NCBI GenBank assembly: GCA_964612565.1
Contig: CAZTDP010000015.1
Coordinates: forward strand, 1 to 13,873
Source of the DNA: CAZTDP01 sp964612565
GTDB taxonomy: Bacteria > Patescibacteriota > WWE3 > UBA101185 > UBA10185
Direction of reading: 5' to 3'
Length of the DNA: 13,873 nt
In this document: one piece after another, positions 6,100-12,190 of the stretch
Layout: every line of letters begins with the position of its first letter
How positions within the stretch are numbered: the first letter of the stretch is position 1
Position numbers and translations under genes: made by a program
The notes under the pieces: generated by a model
Seen by the model: only the letters and a program-made list of their open reading frames with translations
Databases searched by the model: none
Told to the model about the DNA's origin: nothing

Positions 6100-7281
6100 G
6101 TGAAAACAATAGAAACAATTAGAACTGCCTTTGTATCTCTTCAAAAAAACAAAATTCGAAGTTTTTTGACAATGCTTGGAGTTGTTATTGGAGTTTTTGC
6201 CATAGCGGCTTTAGTCGCGACAATACGAGGTTTTCAAAACTACATTACCGACCAATTTAATTCATTAGGCACAAATATTATTTATATAACACCGGGGAAG
6301 TTAACCTTTACCGACGATCCCTCAAAGGCGTATGCATCTAATAAATTAGAAGTCGAACATGTTGATCTTATTAAAACAGACTTGGGGGATAAAGTAATAT
6401 CCATAACACCCGAGTACGAATTGGCAAAAAGAACTTATTACAAAACAAATAACTACTTAGCCTCAATAATTGCAACAAACGAAAAAGGTTTGGAAATTTT
6501 TAACGTCGAACTGGAAAAGGGAAGTTTTTACACAAAAGCGGACGTTGATTCAAAACAAAAAGTCGCCTTAATTGGAAGTGAAATAGCAAAACAATTATTT
6601 GGTACAAAAAATCCAATTGATGAAAAAATAAAAATTGAAAACACATCTTACAAGGTTATTGGACTTATAAGCAAAAAGTCCGCGGACTACGATACCGGAG
6701 TTTATATTCCGGATTCAACGGCTGTTTCGGAATACGGACTTAAAAACGTAGCATCAATAGTTTTAAAATTTCAACCCGAACTTGATGCAAATAGTGTGAA
6801 ACAAGATATACGTTACTCATTGTTAAAACAGTTGGGCAAGGATGAGTTTACGGTTTCAACACAAGCAGACCTGTTAGAAAGTATAAACGGCATTTTAGGC
6901 ATTATCGAAACCGGCCTTGCCGCAGTTGCAGGAATTTCGCTACTGGTCGGTGGTATCGGAATAATGAATATTATGCTGGTCTCGGTTACCGAGAGAACAC
7001 GCGAAATTGGATTAAGAAAGGCACTCGGTGCTACAGGTAAAGACATCGGCCTTCAATTTGTCTCAGAAGCAGTATTTATTAGTATAACCGGCGGACTTGG
7101 CGGTTTAGTTTTTGCGTGGCTTGGAACATTAATTGCGCAGCATTGGATCCGAGCCGAAATTCCGGTGTGGGCGGTTTTTTTAGCAATAGGTTTTTCTGCA
7201 GCCGTTGGTATTGGTTTTGGAACCTATCCCGCTATAAAAGCTGCTAAAAAAGATCCGATTGTAGCCTTAAGATATGAATAA
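6100..7281 (+). CDS. MacB-type ABC transporter permease (FtsX/MacB_PCD family), 393 aa
   Basis: An integral membrane subunit of a MacB/LolCDE-like ABC exporter. The topology is typical: an N-terminal helix after a basic stretch (LQKNKIRSFLTMLGVVIGVFAIAAL, about 14-38), a large extracytoplasmic MacB_PCD domain (about 40-275), then three C-terminal helices. TM2 is at about 272-297 (GIIETGLAAVAGISLLVGGIGIMN), followed by the cytoplasmic coupling helix with TERTREIGLRKALGATGKDIGLQF, which contacts the ATPase. TM3 and TM4 come next, and the end PAIKAAKKDPIVALRYE is the family signature. These proteins move lipoproteins, peptides or drugs by a mechanotransmission cycle. No cognate MacB-type ATPase is in the window. 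The start GTG 6100 has no SD. The 3' end overlaps the TsaC start by 8 nt (7274-7281), suggesting translational coupling. Confidence 0.92.
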   Translation: MKTIETIRTAFVSLQKNKIRSFLTMLGVVIGVFAIAALVATIRGFQNYITDQFNSLGTNIIYITPGKLTFTDDPSKAYASNKLEVEHVDLIKTDLGDKVISITPEYELAKRTYYKTNNYLASIIATNEKGLEIFNVELEKGSFYTKADVDSKQKVALIGSEIAKQLFGTKNPIDEKIKIENTSYKVIGLISKKSADYDTGVYIPDSTAVSEYGLKNVASIVLKFQPELDANSVKQDIRYSLLKQLGKDEFTVSTQADLLESINGILGIIETGLAAVAGISLLVGGIGIMNIMLVSVTERTREIGLRKALGATGKDIGLQFVSEAVFISITGGLGGLVFAWLGTLIAQHWIRAEIPVWAVFLAIGFSAAVGIGFGTYPAIKAAKKDPIVALRYE

Positions 7282-8569
7282 TCAGGAACAAGACTCGACA
7301 ATTAAAAATATAAAAGAAGGAAAAATCGGTGTGTTCGGTTCCGATACCTTATACGGTTTTCATGCGTCAGCACTAAGTTCCAAAGCTGTAGAAAGAATTT
7401 ACACATTAAAAGAACGCGATCCCGAGAAACCATTTATTGTTTTAATTTCAAATTTTAAACAACTAAAAAATTTTGGGGTAAATATTCCAAACGAGGCTTT
7501 AAAAGTAGTTAAAAAAAGCTGGCCGGGAAAATTGACTGTTATACTTCCGTGCGAAAAGGATGAATTCAATTACATACACCGAGGAAAAAAATCCATTGCC
7601 TTTAGAATGCCCGACAAAAAAATTCTTCAAGAAATTATTGATAAAACCGGACCTCTTGTCAGTACCACTGTAAACAAACAGGGTAATGAACCGGCTAAAA
7701 GCATTACAGAAGCCAAAAAATGGTTTGGAAACAAGGTAGATTTTTATATTGACGAAGGTAAACTTAGCGCCGAACCGTCCACCATTATAGAAATAAAGGA
7801 CAACCAAATAAATATTTTAAGACAGGGCGCAGTAAAACTTCACGATATAGAAACCGCAAGTCGCAAAAGGTATCATTTAAGCATGAATAAAAATGTTAAC
7901 TTTTTGCTTGCAGGCATTATTTTAGCTGCTGTATCAGTAGGCGTTTATTCAAATATTAGAGAACAGCGAAATGTAGACCATTCAAAAATTCCCGAAAAAG
8001 TAGAAATGAGCAAAGGATTTCAAAGATGGGTGACAAATATCAAAAACAAAGAGCTTCCAATAGATGCTGACCAATTTAGATTAAGAGAAGAGAACGAAGT
8101 TTACAATTCTAAATGGATTTTAGTTTATTCAATAGAGGCACCGGGTATGCAAGAAATTTTTAACAAAACTTTGCAGGCCGTTCAAGACACACGTGGGGTT
8201 GTCTTTTCGCCAAGCGATCGCGAGTTTATTGACTACAGAAACACAGTTCGTGGCGATTACGCACCAAACGAAGTCCATTTTTACGGTTTGAAAGAAGATA
8301 AAATTATTGACGCCCGAATTTTGAACTGCTCCGTTTACGCAAACTGCTATTTTGATCGTGCGTATTTTTTGGACAACGATGTTTTTGTTATTTCCGAATT
8401 TTCACGTAACATCGATAAAAAGGATACAACCTCCCCAGCATGCCCGGTCGATCAAAGCTGTACATACACCATTAAGCTTCATGTTATCGATTTAATTAAC
8501 AATAAAAGGTCAGTTTACGAGTCAAAGCCATTTGACGCAATTTTAAGCACTTTGATTCCTCATCTTTAA
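7274..8569 (+). CDS. TsaC/YrdC (Sua5) L-threonylcarbamoyladenylate synthase domain read through into a membrane-anchored protein, 431 aa
   Basis: Residues about 9-190 form a complete YrdC domain, which makes threonylcarbamoyl-AMP from Thr, bicarbonate and ATP for the t6A37 modification of ANN-decoding tRNAs. Motifs: GSDTLYGF (22-29, family xTDTxYGL), YTLKERDPEKPFIVLI (the KxR nucleotide-site motif), SWPGKLTVILP, IAFRMPD, GPLVSTTVNKQG (family STSAN-SG), and STIIEI followed by LRQGAV ending at residue 187. This portion has the size of stand-alone YrdC proteins (about 200 aa). After a 16-residue linker the frame continues without a stop into MNKNVNFLLAGIILAAVSVG (from residue 204), a signal-anchor, and about 210 residues of unknown protein. 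Either this is a natural fusion or a stop codon was lost between two genes. An internal promoter at 7871-7876 favours the second view. It overlaps the permease by 8 nt. Confidence 0.88.
   Translation: MNNQEQDSTIKNIKEGKIGVFGSDTLYGFHASALSSKAVERIYTLKERDPEKPFIVLISNFKQLKNFGVNIPNEALKVVKKSWPGKLTVILPCEKDEFNYIHRGKKSIAFRMPDKKILQEIIDKTGPLVSTTVNKQGNEPAKSITEAKKWFGNKVDFYIDEGKLSAEPSTIIEIKDNQINILRQGAVKLHDIETASRKRYHLSMNKNVNFLLAGIILAAVSVGVYSNIREQRNVDHSKIPEKVEMSKGFQRWVTNIKNKELPIDADQFRLREENEVYNSKWILVYSIEAPGMQEIFNKTLQAVQDTRGVVFSPSDREFIDYRNTVRGDYAPNEVHFYGLKEDKIIDARILNCSVYANCYFDRAYFLDNDVFVISEFSRNIDKKDTTSPACPVDQSCTYTIKLHVIDLINNKRSVYESKPFDAILSTLIPHL
7871..7876 (+). promoter_or_regulatory. Internal leaderless -10 box (TATCAT) inside the TsaC fusion
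   Basis: TATCAT, then ttaagc (6 nt), then the ATG at 7883 that begins the signal-anchor protein. Hexamer and spacing equal those before tmk. The box encodes Tyr-His within the linker of the fused frame. No -35 is visible. Confidence 0.45.
7883..8569 (+). CDS. Alternative separate gene: signal-anchored extracytoplasmic protein, 228 aa
   Basis: This is the second half of the 431-residue frame, listed apart because it looks like an independent gene. The Met at 7883 starts a classic N-terminal anchor: a short basic start (MNKNVN), a hydrophobic helix (FLLAGIILAAVSVGVY, about residues 7-22), then a polar body carried outside the cytoplasm. The body holds two close Cys pairs, NCSVYANC and CPVDQSC, which may form disulfides. 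It has several aromatic strands (for example NEVHFYGLKEDKI and CYFDRAYFLDNDVFVISEF). I do not recognise a family. The TATCAT box 6 nt before the Met supports its own leaderless transcript. No terminator is seen after its stop. The next feature is the hairpin at 8659. Confidence 0.55.
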   Translation: MNKNVNFLLAGIILAAVSVGVYSNIREQRNVDHSKIPEKVEMSKGFQRWVTNIKNKELPIDADQFRLREENEVYNSKWILVYSIEAPGMQEIFNKTLQAVQDTRGVVFSPSDREFIDYRNTVRGDYAPNEVHFYGLKEDKIIDARILNCSVYANCYFDRAYFLDNDVFVISEFSRNIDKKDTTSPACPVDQSCTYTIKLHVIDLINNKRSVYESKPFDAILSTLIPHL

Positions 8570-8658
8570 AATTATTAGAAAAATCGGCGCCGTAGTGTAG
8601 AATGGGGAAGTTATTGGCGTAAAAGTGCTGATAGTAGTAGCGGGATTTTTAAAGGCCA

Positions 8659-8691
8659 CTTGTGCCGGCACTATCATCTTCACGGCACAAG
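8659..8691. other. Strong hairpin in the non-coding 8570-8736 stretch
   Basis: CTTGTGCCG (8659-8667) and CGGCACAAG (8683-8691) form a perfect 9-bp stem with a 15-nt loop. CACTTGTG occurs twice (8657-8664 and 8697-8704), so the downstream arm could also pair with the second copy for 6 bp. TGATAGT (8629-8635) can pair with ACTATCA (8670-8676) in the loop, giving mutually exclusive folds. No T-run follows on either strand, so it is not a simple terminator. The rest of 8570-8736 has no gene that I can support. A small RNA or leader element is possible but unproven. Confidence 0.4.
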
Positions 8692-8718
8692 AACATCACT
8701 TGTGAGAATCTTGCCCAC

Positions 8719-8724
8719 TATAAG
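8719..8724 (+). promoter_or_regulatory. Probable -10 box (TATAAG) of tRNA-Pro
   Basis: TATAAG ends 12 nt before the mature tRNA 5' end, so a start near 8731 would give a short 5' leader for RNase P. A weak -35 candidate (CACTTG, 8697-8702) is 16 nt upstream. Confidence 0.4.
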
Positions 8725-8736
8725 CGCTTCACATTT

Positions 8737-8813
8737 CGGGGTGTAGCTCAGTTGGCTAGAGCGCGCGGTTTGGGACCGCGAGGTCGCAGGTTCGAGTCCT
8801 GTCACCCCGACCA
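8737..8813 (+). tRNA. tRNA-Pro, anticodon TGG, with encoded CCA
   Basis: A full cloverleaf can be drawn. The acceptor is CGGGGTG (8737-8743) with CACCCCG (8803-8809), followed by A and an encoded CCA end (8811-8813). The D-arm is GCTC...GAGC around AGTTGGCTA. The anticodon stem CGCGG (8764-8768) pairs with CCGCG (8776-8780), and the loop TTTGGGA holds anticodon TGG at 8771-8773. The T-arm is GCAGG/CCTGT with loop TTCGAGT, closed by one G-U pair. UGG reads the CCN proline codons. A terminator follows at 8824-8846. The last 19 nt of the gene region recur at 8955-8973. Confidence 0.97.
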
Positions 8814-8814
8814 G
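8796..8814 (+). repeat. tRNA-Pro 3'-end direct repeat, copy 1 (att-like)
   Basis: GTCCTGTCACCCCGACCAG, the 3' end of the T-arm, acceptor strand and CCA of tRNA-Pro plus one base. It is identical to 8955-8973. A duplicated tRNA 3' end is the usual footprint of site-specific integration. Confidence 0.7.
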
Positions 8815-8823
8815 CGAAATATG

Positions 8824-8846
8824 AAAACCACCGTTAGGTGGTTTTT
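8824..8846 (+). terminator. Rho-independent terminator of tRNA-Pro
   Basis: AAAACCACC (8824-8832) pairs with GGTGGTTTT (8837-8845) around a GTTA tetraloop, followed by a T-run. It starts 10 nt after the CCA end. The A/T-flanked stem could also act in the reverse direction. Confidence 0.85.
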
Positions 8847-8954
8847 GTGTTTTGCTAGCGAGTAACGGCTGCGAGAGACTTAGCTTTAGCTTAGGTTCTA
8901 CTTTAAATGCTATAGAGAGCACAGCGAACTATAGCTCTAATGGTAGCTTGCTTT

Positions 8955-8973
8955 GTCCTGTCACCCCGACCAG
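8955..8973 (+). repeat. tRNA-Pro 3'-end direct repeat, copy 2 (att-like)
   Basis: An exact 19-nt copy of the tRNA-Pro 3' end, 159 bp downstream of the first. The rest of a tRNA is absent here. The sequence between the copies holds the tRNA terminator, no gene, and a 7-bp hairpin (GCTATAG 8909-8915 with CTATAGC 8929-8935). The next gene starts 5 nt after this copy. Confidence 0.7.
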
Positions 8974-8977
8974 AAAA

Positions 8978-9356
8978 ATGAAGTTTTATATAGCCTCGCG
9001 CGTAAAAAATAAAGATTTAGTAAGTAAATTGCACACTAAACTAATCAAACTTGGCCACGAGATACTTTCCACCTGGATAGATGAAAAAGATATTATTCCT
9101 TACGAAAAAACACACAGGAGAGTCTGCAAAGAGAGCATCATAGTGTTTGGATGGTAGCAGAAGGTGCGACATTTTCATACTAATTACAGACGAAAGCGGG
9201 GCGGGCATGTACACAGAATTAGGAGCCGCATTAACTTCAAAACGAACGAAAATTTACGTAATTGGCAACTATTTAGACAGATCAGTATTCTTTTTTCATC
9301 CAAAAGTTAAAAGATTTGAAACCATTAACGAAGTGCTGGAGGATTTAGATAAGTGA
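8978..9356 (+). pseudogene. Nucleoside 2-deoxyribosyltransferase-like gene, split by a one-base frameshift
   Basis: The first frame (ATG 8978 to the TAG at 9155-9157) encodes MKFYIASRVKNKDLVSKLH, then LIKLGHEILSTWIDEKDIIP and VCKESII. The second frame encodes DGSRRCDIFILITDESG, AGMYTELGAALTSKR, KIYVIGNYLDRSVFFFHP and the end EVLEDLDK. Removing one T from the TTT at 9145-9147 joins them as CKESIIVLDGSRRCDIFILI, about 126 aa, which fits the nucleoside 2-deoxyribosyltransferase-like fold: IASR near the start, then DIFILITDE, then the Glu of GMYTELGAA as likely nucleophile. Relatives transfer or hydrolyse deoxyribose from nucleosides, though many family members have unknown substrates. There is no SD or TANNNT box before 8978. 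It is either a recent frameshift mutant or a base-call error. Confidence 0.75.
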
Positions 9357-9384
9357 GTGTTTCCAGTTTGAAAATGCCTGCAAC

Positions 9385-9427
9385 AAAAAAGCCGGTAATT
9401 TGAAGGATATACCCACAAATCACCGGC
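9385..9427 (-). terminator. Rho-independent terminator of thyX
   Basis: On the minus strand GCCGGTGATTTG (9427-9416) pairs with CAAATTACCGGC (9402-9391), a 12-bp stem with one G-U pair. The loop is 13 nt and a run of six T follows (9390-9385). It lies 14 nt after the thyX stop. Confidence 0.85.
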
Positions 9428-9441
9428 ATAATCAAACAAAA

Positions 9442-11091
9442 CTAGCGCAAGCGCTTCCTCCTACTCTCCACTCTTTCCTTAGTACCCCGCCTAGCGAAGG
9501 TATAGTTCGTTGTATCAACAAGCAGGTATCTCGAAACCAAAGGAAAAGACTTACGAACGAGTTTAATTATCTCAAACATCGTTTGCCGGTACTTGGAATG
9601 ACCCTGCTGGTCGGTACGCAGTTCCAAAATATGCACGAGCTCACGAAAATTAAGCATCCAAACAAAGGAAATCCGATGGGCCATGGTTGTTGAGTACTGT
9701 GCCAGCTGTGGATCGTGACGTTTGATCTCTGCAAACAGGGAGTTGACCTGCTCAACAGCGTTAACAAAAATCTGCTCAAGTTCGGTTCCAACAAATTCTT
9801 TTGGAACGTCAAAACCGCACTGAGCGCTATATGAGTGGTGTATTTCGGTCAAAATTCGATGCCTCATTAAGTCTCTGTACTCAGCCAATGAGCAAGTAAT
9901 TTCCAAAGTTAAGTTAAGGGCCTCAAATGCTCTCGGTATTTTGAACCATCGTTTCATACGACCGTACTTTGATGCCGTTAAGATCGCGAGTTTCTGCTTA
10001 GGTGTAAGCTTTTTAACCTCATTTAGGATAGTGTCGAACGACTGGTTGGAATTTTGGTAGATAAGAGAGGCAACAATCTTATCCTCACCATCAGGATCAA
10101 AACCAATCAGCTTAACACCGGTACCTTCGACCGAAGGATCAAAGTCCCACCCAATCCTTTTTAGCGCATTTTTAACTCGTTTTGGCGAATTTGCGTAGTA
10201 CTCGTGGTATGGAAACGTAGTAGGACTCTCGGCGCGCCGCACCAAAGACAGAGCTATGATTCTCAACGCTTTGTAAATTTCGTCCCCTACCTCTCTGATC
10301 TCATTCAAATTGTACAAGCGACACCGGTGAATCATGTGCTCCGCTGCTTGTCCGCTCAGACAAAATGCGACTTGGCTCTGAGTAGACATCGGCAAAATAG
10401 CTCGAGCAACATCGTATGCGTGACGTACAAGCGTCGACTCTTTCTCCGTAGGATACGACAGCTTTAACATTTCTAAGTAACGTGTTTGCAGTAGCGAATA
10501 GGTATCAAAGAGCATGTCCATAACTTCGCGGTATTTTTCGTGCAAACCATACTTTGCAAGCCCCGGGTCGGTGAAATACGGATAATCCCCGTATATACCG
10601 TGCCCAAAATCCATGTATCTTGTAGACTGCTCAATGGCCGAAACCCCGATTCGCATTGACTGCAAAAACTTGATCGCAACCTGCGAACAAGTAGGTAATA
10701 CTACGTGCACGCAGTAAACCTGAAGGATAGAGTCATCCCCATAGTCGGCCAGCCACTTAATGTAAAAATCTCGTGCTTTGGGATTAGAAAAAATTTGCTC
10801 GGCCGAGTATTCGTGAATAAGATCTGCAAAGGCGATAAAGCTTTTTCCGTGCTCGTCTCCAGAATTAAGGTACGGCTTAACAAATTCGTTGAGAAACACA
10901 ATTCTTAGATCTTCCTGCGATCTGCTTGCCCGGCTACACAACGCTCCCACTAACTCCGGGGGCAAAAAACGAATTGCATAAACTCTCCCTCTATCCAGGT
11001 TGGTGAAAAAAGGGCTTATTAGGTAAACTTCCTCTTTGGTAAGACCTAAACCCGTATCGGATAAAATGTCAAAATCATTTGAAACACTCAC
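9442..11091 (-). CDS. thyX: Double-length FAD-dependent thymidylate synthase (ThyX), 549 aa
   Basis: ThyX methylates dUMP to dTMP using methylene-THF and FAD/NADPH. Usual ThyX proteins are 200-300 aa; this one holds two ThyX-like halves. N half (about 1-290): GDDS at 118-121 (family GHxS), then MRIGVSAIEQSTRY (146-159), which aligns with the RHRxxSxNExSxRY signature but keeps only its S, E, S, R and Y; then HMIHRCRLYNLNEIREV. C half (about 300-549): MRHRILTEIHHSY (409-421), which keeps RHR but not the NExSxR part, then NFRELVHILELRTDQQGHSKYRQTM (481-505 region), the dUMP/FAD-side helix. The C-terminus is strongly basic (RRGTKERVESRRKRLR). The start is GTG 11091, set by AAGGAGG 6 nt upstream; a longer TTG start at 11109 would place that site inside the gene. 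A terminator follows at 9385-9427. Confidence 0.85.
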   Translation of the reverse strand: MSVSNDFDILSDTGLGLTKEEVYLISPFFTNLDRGRVYAIRFLPPELVGALCSRASRSQEDLRIVFLNEFVKPYLNSGDEHGKSFIAFADLIHEYSAEQIFSNPKARDFYIKWLADYGDDSILQVYCVHVVLPTCSQVAIKFLQSMRIGVSAIEQSTRYMDFGHGIYGDYPYFTDPGLAKYGLHEKYREVMDMLFDTYSLLQTRYLEMLKLSYPTEKESTLVRHAYDVARAILPMSTQSQVAFCLSGQAAEHMIHRCRLYNLNEIREVGDEIYKALRIIALSLVRRAESPTTFPYHEYYANSPKRVKNALKRIGWDFDPSVEGTGVKLIGFDPDGEDKIVASLIYQNSNQSFDTILNEVKKLTPKQKLAILTASKYGRMKRWFKIPRAFEALNLTLEITCSLAEYRDLMRHRILTEIHHSYSAQCGFDVPKEFVGTELEQIFVNAVEQVNSLFAEIKRHDPQLAQYSTTMAHRISFVWMLNFRELVHILELRTDQQGHSKYRQTMFEIIKLVRKSFPLVSRYLLVDTTNYTFARRGTKERVESRRKRLR

Positions 11092-11097
11092 GACGAA

Positions 11098-11104
11098 CCT
11101 CCTT
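11098..11104 (-). promoter_or_regulatory. Shine-Dalgarno AAGGAGG that fixes the thyX start
   Basis: On the minus strand AAGGAGG, then TTCGTC (6 nt), then GTG at 11091. This is the strongest SD in the window and shows that the protein begins MSVSNDFDIL rather than at the in-frame TTG 18 nt upstream. Confidence 0.8.
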
Positions 11105-11202
11105 GTCAAAGTGCACTAGTTGGGTATTGGCGCAATTTTACCACGCCGCCTGTGTAAATTTATTGATCACTTGAGAGGGGTTAGGTCTGAGTGGAAACGT
11201 TC

Positions 11203-12189
11203 TTAGGAAAGACTTGATATAGAATTGGATTTCTTAAAAATATCTTCTATCATCTCTTCAAGAGGCACCGAGACAATATCTATATCTAAAACAGAGTTTC
11301 TACCTACCGCATCTGACATTAATCTTGAAACCATGTCTTTTTCGACCTCAAAAGTGACAATATCGCCTTCTATTTTTGTGATTTCAGCGTAATTCAAAGA
11401 GTCTAAATCTTTAGGCAAGGTTTCATATATCACTTTGATAAACTTCTTCTTATTGTAATTAGCTACAAGATTATCAAGTTTGTCGTCATAAACTTTAAAA
11501 CCTTCGTTAATAACTACAACTCGATCACACACGCGTTCGATATCATCCATATCATGACTTGTTAGCACTAGGGTTATACTTGAATTTTTTTGAATTTCTC
11601 TTAAAAAATTTCTAACATTCTTTTTCGAGGTGATGTCTAGTCCTATTGTAGGTTCGTCCAAAAATAAAACTTTTGGCTGGTGGAGAATTGCCCCGATGAG
11701 CTCCATTTTCATTCTTTCACCTAACGATAATTTACGAATCTGTGTGTTTAGGTGTTTGCCGACATCCAGCAACTCACAAAGATTACTTAGAGTCTTTTTA
11801 TAACTGTTTTCATCTATTTGATAAATTTTCTTCATAAAATCAAAGCTTTGTTCGCCGGTTAGATCCCAGGACAGTCCGGACTTGTTTCCCATTACCAGAC
11901 CTATCTGCATCAAAAACTTTCTTTTTCTTTCTGATGGGGTAAACCCCAATACGCTGGCTTCGCCGGAAGTAGGGTAGATGAGTCCGGTTAGCATTTTTGT
12001 CGTTGTGGTCTTTCCGGCTCCATTTGGACCAAGAAAAGCAAGCGATTCACCCTCGTACACATCGAATGAGACATTCTGAACAGCCTTCACTATGCGGTAT
12101 TTAGGATCAAACATACCTGTAAAAATATTCTTATTTGTCCTAATTTTAAATTGTTTTGTTAAGTTATTTACTTCAATTACTTTTTTCAT
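11203..12189 (-). CDS. ABC-2 type transporter ATP-binding protein, 328 aa
   Basis: The nucleotide-binding subunit of the exporter encoded with the two upstream permeases. Walker A is GPNGAGKTT (residues 54-62), the signature is LSLGE (154-158, family LSGGQ), Walker B is VLFLDE (174-179) with the D-loop GLD to 185, and the switch His is His212 in TSHDMDD. An extra N-terminal stretch (TNKNIFTGMFDPKYRIVKAV, about 18-37) and a C-terminal domain of about 100 aa after the NBD are typical of the ABC-2 daunorubicin/NatA-like branch. It starts 1 nt after the stop of the permease gene (TAA-T-ATG). The substrate cannot be told. The 3' end lies 93 nt before the thyX SD region with no clear terminator between, so read-through into thyX is possible. 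Confidence 0.93.
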   Translation of the reverse strand: MKKVIEVNNLTKQFKIRTNKNIFTGMFDPKYRIVKAVQNVSFDVYEGESLAFLGPNGAGKTTTTKMLTGLIYPTSGEASVLGFTPSERKRKFLMQIGLVMGNKSGLSWDLTGEQSFDFMKKIYQIDENSYKKTLSNLCELLDVGKHLNTQIRKLSLGERMKMELIGAILHQPKVLFLDEPTIGLDITSKKNVRNFLREIQKNSSITLVLTSHDMDDIERVCDRVVVINEGFKVYDDKLDNLVANYNKKKFIKVIYETLPKDLDSLNYAEITKIEGDIVTFEVEKDMVSRLMSDAVGRNSVLDIDIVSVPLEEMIEDIFKKSNSISSLS

Positions 12190-12190
12190 A

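Noticed and set aside
8662..8922. Overlapping open frames on both strands across tRNA-Pro (GVAQLARARGLGPRGRR on +, GVTGLEPATSRSQTARS on -)
   Set aside because: These are the well-known false proteins obtained by translating a tRNA gene; the cloverleaf accounts for the sequence.
11092..11109. thyX starting at TTG 11109
   Set aside because: The AAGGAGG site lies between this TTG and GTG 11091, at ideal spacing for the GTG.
11110..11202. Terminator between the ABC-2 ATPase and thyX (GGCG...CGCC pairing)
   Set aside because: Only a 4-bp stem with no T-run; not convincing.
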